Assembly (NCBI GenBank): GCA_012799635.1
Contig: JAAZKW010000050.1
Span: 1 to 57,381 of the forward strand
From: Mollicutes bacterium
Lineage (GTDB): Bacteria; Bacillota_I; Bacilli_A; RF39; UBA660
Direction: 5' to 3'
Length of the DNA stretch: 57,381 nt
Position numbers and translations under genes: made by a program. The notes under the pieces were generated by a model. It was given only the letters and a program-made list of their open reading frames with translations. It ran no database searches and was not told the origin of the DNA. This document shows, piece after piece, positions 35,801 through 44,829 of this stretch. The first letter of the stretch is position 1. Each line of letters starts with the position of its first letter.

Positions 35801-38800
35801 TTTAAAACAGTACATGATGTAGTTCCAACAACTGTGTCGCCACTTACCGTTATATTTGTATTTAATTTTACAGTAGCAGTTTCACCATTTCCACCACCAT
35901 AAGCACTGCCGTAAATAGTACCATCTTTGATATTGACAAAAGTATTGCCATTAACAGCACCTTGATTTCCGCCGCCATAAAGATTTGAAACAATTATACC
36001 TCCTGTTACATCAAGAGTAGTATCTGTGGTAACAGCAGCTTGATTTCCTCCACCATATAAATTAGTGATAGTTCCGCCAGTTACTAATGTCTCAGCAGCA
36101 CTTGCCACCGCCTCATTTCCACCACCATATAAAGAAGTAATTGTTCCACCATTTACTTCAACAGATGTATTTGTAACACTTGCTTTGTTACCACCACCAT
36201 ATAAGTTAGTAATTGTTCCATTAGTTATTTCGACATTAGTATTTCCAGAAATTGCTTGATTTCCTCCACCATAAACAGATCCTAATGTACCATTTAAAAT
36301 ATCCACATTAGTGGTGGTAGTTTGACCACCAGCATTATTACCACCATAAACTTGATTAATTGTGCCATGTTCTACAATAACATTTGAAGTTGTTACAGTA
36401 CCAAGTTGATTAGAACCACCATATAAATTAGTAATATTTATAGTATTACTTCCTCCGGTAAGTTTATGAGTCTTAACATTTGTTGTAGTAGCTCCAGCTT
36501 GATTTCCTCCAGCAAAGACATTCGTCATTGTTCCATTATATATATCAACATTACTTGTTGTAACACTAGCCTGATTACCACCACCATAAACTTGATTAAT
36601 CGTACCACCATTTACACTTAAATTAGTAATACTTGCTGTTGCTTCATTTCCGCCACCAAAAACCCTTGTAATATTTCCATCATTAATTGTTACATAAGTA
36701 TTAGTAGTTACAGCTTTATTACCACCACCATATATGTTATCTGCTGTTGTTCCATTAAAAGTTACATTGCCTGTAACAGTTGTACCACCAGCATTATTAC
36801 CACCATATATATTTGCAAAGCTTCCTTGATTTATTAGAACATTAGAGGTAGTTACTGTTCCTGATTGATTAGAACCACCATAGATATCTGTTACAGTAAT
36901 ATTTTTTGTAGCATCTTGATATGCCCTAACATTTGTTGTTGTAACACCAGCTTGGTTGCCGCCACCATAAATACTAGGAATTGTCCCCTCAGTATTATAA
37001 ATATTTACATTGGTAGTTGTTGTCGCAACAAGATTTCCGCCACCATAAACAGATCCTAAAATAGTTGCTCCATTTAAATTAACGTTTGTCTCTTGACAAG
37101 TTCCTCCAACGTTATTACCACCATAGATATTTGTAACTTGTCCTGTATTAATCGTTATATTCGTATCAAGAACTGTTCCTGATTGATTAGAACCACCATA
37201 AATTTCATTACAAGTTGAACCATCTAAATAAACTTTTGTAGTATCGATTGAAGTGTTTTTCCCCCCACCAAAAGCAGTACCTACAATACCACCATTTAAA
37301 TGAACTTCAACATTTCCTACAGGTTTACCATTTTGATCAAAACCACCATAAACATATGCCGTTGTACCACCGTTAATATCTACTCTTATATTCCCTTTTA
37401 CATATGGAACAGTTGAACTATTTCCTTTAGCACCGCCAAAAACTTCTCCGGTAATTGTTCCATTATTTACAGTTACAGTTACCTGTTTGTTATTTGCGGC
37501 TTCACCTGTTGTAGTAGCATTAACAGTTCCATAAGCTGAGCCACCATAAACATTCCCAGAAACATTAGGCCCAGAAGTAGAATTACCAATGGTAACAGTA
37601 ACATCATCTCTAACAAAAGTTGCTGCTCCTTCACCACCACCATAAACATGATTGACATTTCCACCATAAACATTAACCTTAGTTGTTCCATAAACCGTTC
37701 CCGTGATGTTAGAGCCACCATAGATACCTCCAGATATATTTCCACCATAAACATTTACATTAATGTCAGCATCAATATTATAAAAGGTTAACCCATTAGC
37801 GCTATGGCTATAATTACCAGCACCATTTCGATTTGCTGCTCCATAAACAGTACCTAAAATATCACCACCATATATATTTACTTCCGTTACGGTTGGTGAT
37901 GAAGATGCTGCATTACTATAACCGGTAGCTCCATAGTTTCCACCACCATATACACTTTTTCGAACTAAAGCATCTCCATTAATAACAATATAAGAGTTTG
38001 TTACTGATCCAACCCCAACTGATGAGCTATTACCATTTCCAGCACCTAAAACATTACCAGCAGTAACTTCCGAAATTGGTTCTAAAGTTCCTGCATTAAC
38101 TAAATTCTCATCGCCAACAATAGCATGCCCGCCAACATAAACATAAGAACTGCCATTTAAAGTACCTGCTGCTGTCGATCCTCCTGTATCACTACCTTGA
38201 ATACCATTTGATCCACCAAAAATACTATAATTAACAATACCTCCAGTATGTTGAATAATTCGATTACCATAAGTTGCCGAACGACCAGCTCCTCCAATAA
38301 CAATATCAATGCTACCCCCTTTAATATACATATAGGTATCATTATAATATTCCATACTTGAAGCTGAAAGTGGACCACCAATTAAATTATAAATCCAGCC
38401 ACCTTCAATAGTAGCTGTTCTTGATGAATAATGGGTTCCACCATTTAATCCCCCAACATATATACCAGAGATATAATCTGATTTGTTAGTTCCAAATTCA
38501 CCGCTTTTAACTGTTAAATTCAAAGCACTATCAGTTACGCCACCTGGTGAATAAATAGAACTTCCCCAAGCTCCTGCGGCGGTTGACCTTACCTCAAGAT
38601 TAGTGTTAATATTATTTACCCGATCATAATCATTTCCATAAGTTCCTAGCACTTTAAAAGTATAACTATAACTTCCCCCTGACGCTGTTGAAAGCCCAAG
38701 CGAATTATAATAGCCAGACTCAACAATAAAGGTGTATTTTCCATAATTACCCGAAGATGAGGAATAAGCACCAATCATCGTTGAAAAGGTTGCTAGATTA

Positions 38801-41172
38801 CCACTTTCTTTAACAATACCTCTTCCTATCTTTACATTATTCCATCTTCCATATAAAGAAAGCCCATTTATTGGAGTGATCGAAGAGTTTGACAAATATG
38901 TATTTCTTGAATAAAATCTCATCTCTTCAATTCTTATATCATTATAAATATTTAAATTATTTCTTATTTGCCAATATGTTGAATTTTTATAGCTGACGCC
39001 ATTGTTTATTGCCGTAATTGTACAAGGGTTTGGTTGCGATGAAAAATTGCTAGTAAGATTAGCTCTTAGAACAATAATATTGGTATCTCTAGTTATAAAA
39101 TAATAATATGTTACTCCTGAAACAGCTACCTCGACGGTACCATTAGCATCAGTATTTTTAATATATTCTAAATAAACACAACCATTTGAATTATTACAAG
39201 TACCACTTGTAAATTCAACATTATTAAAATCAAAATAGCCAACAAGTGAAACTCCATATGGAATTCTTATTTCACGATAAAAACCTCCTACTGGATCACC
39301 TAAAGCAACTTCATATCTTGTTTCAGTACTAACTGGCTGTGGATACACTACTGAGAACGTATAGCCATACCAATAACTATATGATCTAGAATAATAAGTA
39401 AGGCTAGGATCGAAAATATTACTTAAAACAGCTGTAAAAAAGGTACAAGAGCTTGAATTACAAGTTGAGCCACCCAGATCACTACGTCCACCTTGATAAT
39501 AAGAATTTGATGGGAATGTTTCACCATAACTAATAGTTTCTTGATAATAATAGCCTGTTAAATTATAAACAACAATCGTTCCATTAGCAGCTCTTAGAGT
39601 ATAACCAGTATACATCTGATTCATTACATTAGTCCACTGATTATTATTAGTAATATTCACTGCATTAGCATATGTCCACGAGGTATAAAAATCGATTATA
39701 ATTGGTACTGGAACTCCACTTTCATATGTAACAGGAACTTTTACGCTTCTTACATAAGTATCAATATCTAATGTTATCTTTGCTCCTTCATATAAAGTAG
39801 TCCACCCATTAAATGCTTTATTATTTGGTCTATTTGCCCAAGGATTATCTATTAAATCAAATTCTATATAATCATCGGTAAGGTCTGGCGTATTATTAGT
39901 ATTTACTTCATAAACCTTATAATAAACATATTTATTTTGTAGTTCTGTTAATGAGACATAACCCACATGTCCTAAACTATTATCAACATGATGCTGGTAA
40001 TCTTCGCCATTATAAGTTACCTGTACCGTTACTAAATTCGATGAATTATATACATTTTTATTAACTCTTGTTGGTAAAGTGCCATCAGTGTTATAAGTAA
40101 AGTTTAGTCCTTCAAAATAATCTAAATCAGCTTGATAATCATTAACATATACGGTACTACCACTAATACCACTATCATGAAAATCAATTACTGGTGGATC
40201 TTCTTCTTCTGGTTCTCCAACGCCAGTATTAAGAAGCCTTATTGTATTATTTCTATGAGCCCAAGTTAAAGAAGAATTTAAGTTAAACTTTTCAATTACA
40301 GCACTTACTGAATAACTATTATCAAAAGTAATTATTTGACCAGTTTTAGTAAAAGTATAAACATTACTAAAAGAAGTTGAGTTATTATAAATTAAAGCAT
40401 AACCATTATTTTTATGAATTATATAACTAATATTTGAACCATTATAATTATTTAATAAATTACCACCATTAGAACTAGTATTATCTACATCAGAGAAAAT
40501 ATTAGAAATATTATTTGCTCCTTGATCATTTACAACAAGGCCTGCAACATTATGATAATAATTTACATTATCTGTTATATTATAATTTATTGCTGATAAA
40601 GATATGTTGTGTATTGTTGAGCTAGATGCGCTTATAGCAAGTGTTGCAACATTACTATTTTCAAGGCCAGATGTAATACTTGCTCCAATAATATTCATAT
40701 TACTTACATTGGCATTATTTAACTCATAAAACAAAGCATAATGACATACACTAGTATATGGGTCTATTACTTCAAGACCACAGTCATTAATTCTTAAATT
40801 AGAAATTGTATAACCATTTCCATCAAAATTACCACTAAAAATTATCCCATAATTAATATAGGAAAAATTTAAATTATTTAAATCAATATTATTTGATAAA
40901 ACATAATATTTATTATAATAGCTACTATAATTTGGACCATTAAGTAAAGAATAAAAATAAGCAAGTTCTGAGCCCGTTGATATTTCATAAGGACTATTAA
41001 CAGTTCCATTTCCTGATGTAAAAGATGTTGCTACACTTCCATCCCAAACCGAAGAAGTTGTTTTCTCAGTAAGCGTTGGATAAAAGACAAAAAAGAAAAC
41101 AGCCAACAATATCATTACGCCGCTTATAATAAGACGATGTTTATTAAAATACTTTCCTATTTTCTTCAGCAT
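32836..41172 (-). CDS. Giant YGGGN-repeat surface protein (2778 aa)
   Basis: From ATG 41172 (GGAG 8 nt upstream). One N-terminal TM helix (about residues 13-33) anchors or exports the protein. Residues about 45-320 include a GLUG-like stretch (FSGNFDGNGYTISNLRI). The region of about 1000-1860 has dozens of roughly 20-residue units of the form NxYGGGNxAxVTxTxVxIxGGTI, which should fold as a beta-solenoid. About 1900-2778 looks like several beta-sandwich domains. No LPXTG, C-terminal TM or choline-binding motif was seen. It has its own promoter but lies beside the SipW/TasA operon, so I infer a long extracellular adhesin or fibre component. Confidence 0.8.
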   Translation of the reverse strand: MLKKIGKYFNKHRLIISGVMILLAVFFFVFYPTLTEKTTSSVWDGSVATSFTSGNGTVNSPYEISTGSELAYFYSLLNGPNYSSYYNKYYVLSNNIDLNNLNFSYINYGIIFSGNFDGNGYTISNLRINDCGLEVIDPYTSVCHYALFYELNNANVSNMNIIGASITSGLENSNVATLAISASSSTIHNISLSAINYNITDNVNYYHNVAGLVVNDQGANNISNIFSDVDNTSSNGGNLLNNYNGSNISYIIHKNNGYALIYNNSTSFSNVYTFTKTGQIITFDNSYSVSAVIEKFNLNSSLTWAHRNNTIRLLNTGVGEPEEEDPPVIDFHDSGISGSTVYVNDYQADLDYFEGLNFTYNTDGTLPTRVNKNVYNSSNLVTVQVTYNGEDYQHHVDNSLGHVGYVSLTELQNKYVYYKVYEVNTNNTPDLTDDYIEFDLIDNPWANRPNNKAFNGWTTLYEGAKITLDIDTYVRSVKVPVTYESGVPVPIIIDFYTSWTYANAVNITNNNQWTNVMNQMYTGYTLRAANGTIVVYNLTGYYYQETISYGETFPSNSYYQGGRSDLGGSTCNSSSCTFFTAVLSNIFDPSLTYYSRSYSYWYGYTFSVVYPQPVSTETRYEVALGDPVGGFYREIRIPYGVSLVGYFDFNNVEFTSGTCNNSNGCVYLEYIKNTDANGTVEVAVSGVTYYYFITRDTNIIVLRANLTSNFSSQPNPCTITAINNGVSYKNSTYWQIRNNLNIYNDIRIEEMRFYSRNTYLSNSSITPINGLSLYGRWNNVKIGRGIVKESGNLATFSTMIGAYSSSSGNYGKYTFIVESGYYNSLGLSTASGGSYSYTFKVLGTYGNDYDRVNNINTNLEVRSTAAGAWGSSIYSPGGVTDSALNLTVKSGEFGTNKSDYISGIYVGGLNGGTHYSSRTATIEGGWIYNLIGGPLSASSMEYYNDTYMYIKGGSIDIVIGGAGRSATYGNRIIQHTGGIVNYSIFGGSNGIQGSDTGGSTAAGTLNGSSYVYVGGHAIVGDENLVNAGTLEPISEVTAGNVLGAGNGNSSSVGVGSVTNSYIVINGDALVRKSVYGGGNYGATGYSNAASSSPTVTEVNIYGGDILGTVYGAANRNGAGNYSHSANGLTFYNIDADINVNVYGGNISGGIYGGSNITGTVYGTTKVNVYGGNVNHVYGGGEGAATFVRDDVTVTIGNSTSGPNVSGNVYGGSAYGTVNATTTGEAANNKQVTVTVNNGTITGEVFGGAKGNSSTVPYVKGNIRVDINGGTTAYVYGGFDQNGKPVGNVEVHLNGGIVGTAFGGGKNTSIDTTKVYLDGSTCNEIYGGSNQSGTVLDTNITINTGQVTNIYGGNNVGGTCQETNVNLNGATILGSVYGGGNLVATTTTNVNIYNTEGTIPSIYGGGNQAGVTTTNVRAYQDATKNITVTDIYGGSNQSGTVTTSNVLINQGSFANIYGGNNAGGTTVTGNVTFNGTTADNIYGGGNKAVTTNTYVTINDGNITRVFGGGNEATASITNLSVNGGTINQVYGGGNQASVTTSNVDIYNGTMTNVFAGGNQAGATTTNVKTHKLTGGSNTINITNLYGGSNQLGTVTTSNVIVEHGTINQVYGGNNAGGQTTTTNVDILNGTLGSVYGGGNQAISGNTNVEITNGTITNLYGGGNKASVTNTSVEVNGGTITSLYGGGNEAVASAAETLVTGGTITNLYGGGNQAAVTTDTTLDVTGGIIVSNLYGGGNQGAVNGNTFVNIKDGTIYGSAYGGGNGETATVKLNTNITVSGDTVVGTTSCTVLNTCSVFGGGNAAVTGQESTNNSQAVVNIAGGLIYGNVYGGANTSKVYGEADVNIGASVVTGPTVVKGDILIKGTVFGGGEANASGSEIYDYSFISVTNAIVIDINGNNYDNFDIEGSIFGSGNASSSGGTSVISIKDYGTYANPKTNISIQRTDTLTIDNSSIQLIGATDRVNEYSDVLFTLSRIKTLVLKNNSNMFFQTGFNLVEKFRSVDQYNNLATVTIDEDSGTIVKNVDNRIYALADNAKALNIAKNQNVTIFGDVEGMSFFGLYKVTGGGDVSVGIYDKHNFGDLLDWGDIIDSGSYVAGSHKLNHDITVDGFYTNTINEDDSTAIIGYIEPTPPDSDMYMWVVGQKVIEYDIDLVASKYSTLGTTELAFNDFSQENTSFEILGFDYTGIAAGIELVDKNNVSRVAASSTIADSVMALQMESSNTGWLTSGTTGFLTSSTTPIIGTRTYVGDNTTDIPSLLFYLIHSKNIGTAGSMGTVKIIIMAITRIDDLTNETERLVVNVNLSRALYTTNDYEGAITEGRKYDLFATTNVKISSKSSFSTYFSLFADGTNLYQQGYHRALISNYVLPENTKITMIDLSDISLPEYYYHVITAQDVQDAINQLATYGDIRYNLSMFEVMGAYNSGAYYDDAVKNAQYYNAIDDYSAEEFIFIIDFEDTTISSTALGNSLLFELLDSNGHTIINVLGVQQPNMVYNIYTDHDASVNVTGTISKNEIYAGEFFLLDLDTVYTQTKVGGSTVYDTRFLDYKMGLKIYLKNSQGQIVSGTSLLGLYYKIAGVNYYPNIDGTIRVKIADKVGSAKTWVNVYTGTSKLATGAYKVVVEAFGSPDGLYYGNTTPAKKEFDINVINEIYGLDVTVDPQEMIIDGTTGLNLKNLNTLNYFIQYNSGLLQPNIHLRLYRRKYDTIYDTNFELVDLQDYTSLPLIPSSNPNDYIAISSPQAENNLAIQLKSGLEIGTYKLEFVLYDNVTEIGIVEKYFIIK
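35580..37780 (-). repeat. Degenerate YGGGN coding repeats (about 60 bp)
   Basis: About 30-40 imperfect units whose minus-strand sense is TAYGGTGGTGGNAA..., each encoding YGGGN/YGGSN/YGGNN plus a VxI-N-GTI strand. Units differ at third positions and at surface residues, so this is an old, diversified array with some near-duplicate blocks (for example the YGGSNQSGTV units). Confidence 0.85.
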
Positions 41173-41198
41173 CCTTAACACTCCATATTATTATATAG

Positions 41199-41204
41199 AT
41201 TATA
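41199..41204 (-). promoter_or_regulatory. Extended -10 promoter of the giant-protein transcript
   Basis: TGGTATAAT on the minus strand about 27 nt before the start codon: TG-N-TATAAT with a poor -35. It follows a terminator at 41261-41292, so the giant gene has its own transcript. Confidence 0.6.
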
Positions 41205-41260
41205 CCATATCTTCGCATAAAAATATAATAAAGATAATATAATTTAGCTCAAAATTAAAC

Positions 41261-41292
41261 AAAAAAAATATACTGATAGTCAATCAGTATAT
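41261..41292 (-). terminator. Terminator between the 96-aa gene and the giant gene
   Basis: A perfect ATATACTGAT/ATCAGTATAT hairpin with a five-base loop; on the minus strand it runs into T8. Confidence 0.85.
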
Positions 41293-41376
41293 CTTTTGTG
41301 GAAAAACTACCTTAAACCTGTTTTTCGACTAAAAAAACATAGAATAAGTGATATCAAGCATCCACAAGTGTACACC

Positions 41377-41667
41377 TTAGTTAACGGCTTGATATATAGG
41401 GGAATCAGTAATAACCAATATAGCATTTACTATACTAGCTAAAACCAAAAGAAGTGCTCCCATTTCTTTAAATCCTTTAGAGATCATAATCGAAACGGAC
41501 CTACTCGATAAGTTACTTAAAGAGTTAATGCGTTGTTCACACAAATAACACCAAAAGATAAAACCTATCAGAAAATAGTACACGATAGTCAAAATAATTT
41601 TTGTTATTTCAACAACCCCTAAACTATTAACTAGATTTAGTCTAACATATGTAAAAATAAAAAGCAA
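41377..41667 (-). CDS. Small two-helix membrane protein
   Basis: Up to 96 residues with two transmembrane helices (IILTIVYYFLIGFIFWCYL and MGALLLVLASIVNAILVIT) joined by a polar loop. No family recognised. The start is uncertain: the first codon is TTG without RBS, a TTGCTT/TAGACT promoter-like pair overlaps the first 12 codons, and the true protein may begin later. It stands divergently from the TasA-like gene and ends in a strong terminator. Confidence 0.45.
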   Translation of the reverse strand: MLFIFTYVRLNLVNSLGVVEITKIILTIVYYFLIGFIFWCYLCEQRINSLSNLSSRSVSIMISKGFKEMGALLLVLASIVNAILVITDSPIYQAVN

Positions 41668-41760
41668 TACTTTTTTTGTTAGTTTACAAATTTATTTTTT
41701 TATTTTAAAAAAATGTTATTTTTTCATCACCATTTTGAGTTTTAAGCCCAATTTAACACC

Positions 41761-41845
41761 ACACTTTTTTAGTGTAAAGCTATATGTAAAATTTTACGTT
41801 TTCTTACAATATATATGTAAAAATTTATACACTTTAGTGTATAAT
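41761..41845 (+). promoter_or_regulatory. Operator-like palindromes and -10 of the TasA-like gene
   Basis: TATACACTTTAGTGTATA (41826-41843) is a perfect 8+2+8 palindrome that overlaps the -10 TATAAT (41840-41845). A second ACACT(N5)AGTGT copy lies at 41761-41775 with a wider gap. Two copies of the same half-site at the promoter are what a dimeric repressor needs. Confidence 0.55.
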
Positions 41846-41874
41846 AGTAGTAAACAAGAAGGGAGTGATGCAAA

Positions 41875-42456
41875 TTGAAATTAAATAAAAAGTTAGTTCT
41901 TTTACTTGCTGTGATATCGCTTGCAATATGTATTTCTTTAATTCAATCGACATATGCTAAATATGTTACCCAAGCTGACGCTAATGCATCACTTACAATA
42001 GCTAGATGGAATATTCTAGTAAATAATCAAGATGTTATCGCAGAATCTGATTTTTCTGATGTAATCACTCCAGCATTTTTAGGTTCAACACATATTAAAT
42101 CTGGTGTTATAGCACCAACTGCTGAAGGATATTTTGATGTTACAATTAACGGAGAAAATACTGATGTATCTTATCAATATTCCCTTATTGCAACATTAAG
42201 TGACCAAAATACGGTTACTGATTTAAGAATAACAAAGTATGAAATAGAGGGTATTGAATATGCTTATACTCATGGAGATGCAATATCAGATACTGTTTTA
42301 TTTAATCAATCAGACAAAACCATCACAATTCGTTTTCACGTTTCGTGGTATGAAAATTCTATAGATGAAACAATGGACAATGAAGCCGATACTTTAGCAA
42401 CAATTAGTGGCGTTGCTGCTGTTGCTGTCAATTTACACTTAGTTCAAGTCCAATAA
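41875..42456 (+). CDS. TasA/CalY-like SipW-dependent fibre subunit (plus strand)
   Basis: 193 residues from TTG 41875, which follows GAAGGGAGTG; the nearby ATG (41869) closes after six codons. The signal peptide is KLVLLLAVISLAICISLIQSTYAKYV, the pattern of SipW-processed TasA/camelysin precursors (hydrophobic core, then STYAKY). The mature part starts ADANASLTIARWNILVNN and has SGVIAPTAEGYFDVTINGENTDVSYQYSL, a jelly-roll fibre domain. It is transcribed opposite to the other subunits, with its own operator-like promoter. Confidence 0.78.
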   Translation: MKLNKKLVLLLAVISLAICISLIQSTYAKYVTQADANASLTIARWNILVNNQDVIAESDFSDVITPAFLGSTHIKSGVIAPTAEGYFDVTINGENTDVSYQYSLIATLSDQNTVTDLRITKYEIEGIEYAYTHGDAISDTVLFNQSDKTITIRFHVSWYENSIDETMDNEADTLATISGVAAVAVNLHLVQVQ

Positions 42457-42470
42457 AAAACCAGCACTTA

Positions 42471-43127
42471 TTATGGGCCGGTTCCTTGAGTTATAAATAT
42501 TTTTAATTTTAAAGATATTGATGGTAATGTTGGATAAAGAACTTTATAATCGTAGGCATTTTTACCCCAAGTCGTATCAGCTGCATCATCTCCGCCTTCA
42601 TATGGCCAAACTATACCAACCGTAAAGGTTGCTACTCCATATTCTTGCTCAATTATAGTATTAGTAAGGGTAAAACTTATTGTAAAAGGATAATCTTCTT
42701 CAAGACTTGCTATCATATCAGCACTAGATAAATCATCTGGATCTGGCGCTTCTCCTGCCTCTGCCCTTCCTTCAATTGTTTTAAAATTATAATTTAAAAT
42801 ATTGCCTTCCAAAAGAGTATACGTAACGTTTGCAGAAATATCACTTAAATTTTGAATTTCAATCTCTTTTTCATAATCGTCCATGCCTGGATAAATGCTA
42901 TCTACTTCAATATCTATATAATCAGTAATTTGCTGACTATCGCTTTCCATCAATATTCTCCAGCTTCTTACTCTTACATTAATGTTTCCTTCAACTTTTT
43001 CATTATATATAAACCAAGCAAAAGTATTGCTTATAAGCAATATTATTAGAATAACAATATGAGAAACTTTTACTTTCTTTTTAACAACTTTCCATATAGT
43101 TGCGTATTTACTTTTCCCCTTTTTCAT
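42471..43127 (-). CDS. TasA/CalY-like surface subunit
   Basis: 218 residues from ATG 43127, after GAGAGTGATGATA and overlapping the signal peptidase gene by 20 nt; the longer ORF start has no RBS. The signal/anchor is VSHIVILIILLISNTFAWFIYNEKVEG, followed by INVRVRSWRILMES. A beta-rich body contains IEVDSIYPGMDDYEKEIEIQ. FAWFIYN and the strand order match TasA/CalY-type proteins. It is the last gene of the 50.8-42.5 kb operon and is probably the substrate of the adjacent SipW-type peptidase. Confidence 0.72.
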   Translation of the reverse strand: MKKGKSKYATIWKVVKKKVKVSHIVILIILLISNTFAWFIYNEKVEGNINVRVRSWRILMESDSQQITDYIDIEVDSIYPGMDDYEKEIEIQNLSDISANVTYTLLEGNILNYNFKTIEGRAEAGEAPDPDDLSSADMIASLEEDYPFTISFTLTNTIIEQEYGVATFTVGIVWPYEGGDDAADTTWGKNAYDYKVLYPTLPSISLKLKIFITQGTGP

Positions 43128-43689
43128 TATCATCACTCTCTTCTTTGAGCTGGAAAACAATTCTAACAACTTGAATAGATGCAATTAACCCTACAATTGT
43201 AAATACAATATAATTTATTACTATATTATTAATCAACTTACTTATAAAACTTAATAAATAAGCTCTATACATAACTTTACCATATATTTGATCATAAGAA
43301 ATCTCTGGATCAACCACGTCATTGGCAAGACCTTTAGTTGTAAAAAGATATTTCCCTTCTTCTTTGGTTTTACTAATTACTTTGTGGGTTACAACCATCC
43401 CGTTAAAATCACCCTTATTTCCCAAATATGTTACATCATCACCAACAACAATTTTTTCAGCAGGAACTTTTTTTGTAAAAAGGATATCACCAATATCATA
43501 TTTTGGAGCCATTGACTTTGAAACAACACAAAAGACTCTTAATCCCCCAACAGCTAAATTATTATCAGAAAACCTTTGTAATATAATGATAAATAATACC
43601 AGTAATAAAATAACCGTAGTGATTGCTTTTATAATTTTATAAATAATACTAACAACTTTATTTTCAAAAATTTTTCTTAACTTTTTCAT
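43108..43689 (-). CDS. SipW-type signal peptidase I (third)
   Basis: A 193-residue membrane protease with TM helices at about 15-37 and 150-178. SKSMAP holds the nucleophile Ser59, and VVTHKVI has His102 in place of Lys, the ER-type Ser-His dyad typical of SipW. GDILFTKKV and KGLANDVVDP follow the S26 layout. It should cleave the signal peptide of the TasA-like protein whose gene overlaps its 3' end. The start follows GGAGTAGTTT. Confidence 0.85.
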   Translation of the reverse strand: MKKLRKIFENKVVSIIYKIIKAITTVILLLVLFIIILQRFSDNNLAVGGLRVFCVVSKSMAPKYDIGDILFTKKVPAEKIVVGDDVTYLGNKGDFNGMVVTHKVISKTKEEGKYLFTTKGLANDVVDPEISYDQIYGKVMYRAYLLSFISKLINNIVINYIVFTIVGLIASIQVVRIVFQLKEESDDNEKGEK

Positions 43690-43692
43690 AAA

Positions 43693-44814
43693 CTACTCCA
43701 CAAATTTAAAATTAATTATCTTACTTAATGCGCTTTGAATCTTACTATTAAATGCTTTTTCAACTTCTTCAATAGATGCCATCTTCTTATTTCTTATTAC
43801 AGCAATTTTATCTCCAATAATATTTTCAAGTTGTTCCAAAGGCATATCAGTATTTATCTCTATTATTTTATTAATCATATTATTTGTAACTCTTTCAATC
43901 ACTTCTCTACTAAGTTTTTCTTTTGATGCTGTTTCATCAATATCATTCACAGCTAAATAATTAAGTAAAAAAACATCATCAAATAAACCTTTAGTTGCTT
44001 TATTATCCTTATAAACCTTTCTATCTTTAACAGCTTTATTACTAACCTCAGGATTTTCAGCTAAATAATTCCATAATTTCATTGCATATTGGAAGTTTGT
44101 ATTCTTTAAAATTAAATTAGTCTTTTTTACCGGAGGAATTACTTTAGCCACATGTTCTTTAGCAAGCGTTTTATATACTTCTGTATTAGTTAAGTCAGAA
44201 ATATGTAATTCAAGTTTTTCAATTCTTTTATCAACAGGCATTTCAGAAGAACCTTTATATTCTTTATTTGATTGCTTCCTACTTTCCATGGCAACATTAA
44301 TATTAATGTTTTCTCCCGCTACTTTACTTGATCCAGTATATTCAAATTTTTTAGCATCCTTATAATAAGAAGAAGTAACTAAATTTCTTTTTTTAAGATC
44401 TACATACATTCTCATATTTTGAATCAAAGTATAAATTACTCTGTTTTCATATGTATTATAACTTTCATCTTTGTTAATATTCAATATTTTAGAAGGTTTA
44501 ACTTCACCTTGTTCATTAATCTCTTGAATAAAGTTGGTATTTTTAGATAAATGTTTAATGCTTTCTACAGTTATTCTACGAGCTTTTTCAACATTAACAA
44601 TTTCTTCTTCATTAACAATAAAACGATTGGGATTTCTTAAAATATTATCAAGATAGGGAATTGTTTCTTCCATTAATTCAAGCCATTCAAAATCAGCTTC
44701 AAAGCTTTCTGAATTTTGTTCTACTTTATATACTGAATTTACATGCCCGTTAAATGACTCTATCCGATTTGGATCAGAGGCATTATATAAGGAAAAAATC
44801 TTTGGTTCATCCAT
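43693..44814 (-). CDS. DUF2357 protein (McrC-side component) without visible nuclease
   Basis: 373 residues. ESYNTYENRVIYTLIQNMRMYV and TNLILKNTNFQYAMKLWNYL match DUF2357, a domain normally found with a PD-(D/E)XK nuclease next to McrB-like AAA proteins. I see no PD-(D/E)XK motif here, and the C-terminus is a helical segment (SIEEVEKAFNSKIQ). The partner AAA gene lies 16 nt upstream. The start follows AAAGGGGCTTAAAAG. It may have lost DNA cleavage and kept a scaffold or adaptor role. Confidence 0.68.
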   Translation of the reverse strand: MDEPKIFSLYNASDPNRIESFNGHVNSVYKVEQNSESFEADFEWLELMEETIPYLDNILRNPNRFIVNEEEIVNVEKARRITVESIKHLSKNTNFIQEINEQGEVKPSKILNINKDESYNTYENRVIYTLIQNMRMYVDLKKRNLVTSSYYKDAKKFEYTGSSKVAGENININVAMESRKQSNKEYKGSSEMPVDKRIEKLELHISDLTNTEVYKTLAKEHVAKVIPPVKKTNLILKNTNFQYAMKLWNYLAENPEVSNKAVKDRKVYKDNKATKGLFDDVFLLNYLAVNDIDETASKEKLSREVIERVTNNMINKIIEINTDMPLEQLENIIGDKIAVIRNKKMASIEEVEKAFNSKIQSALSKIINFKFVE

Positions 44815-44829
44815 CTTTTAAGCCCCTTT

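Noticed and set aside
36065-37059. Plus-strand ORFs across the YGGGN repeats
   Set aside because: Shadows of the repeated minus-strand codons; low-complexity Pro/Val translations without RBS.
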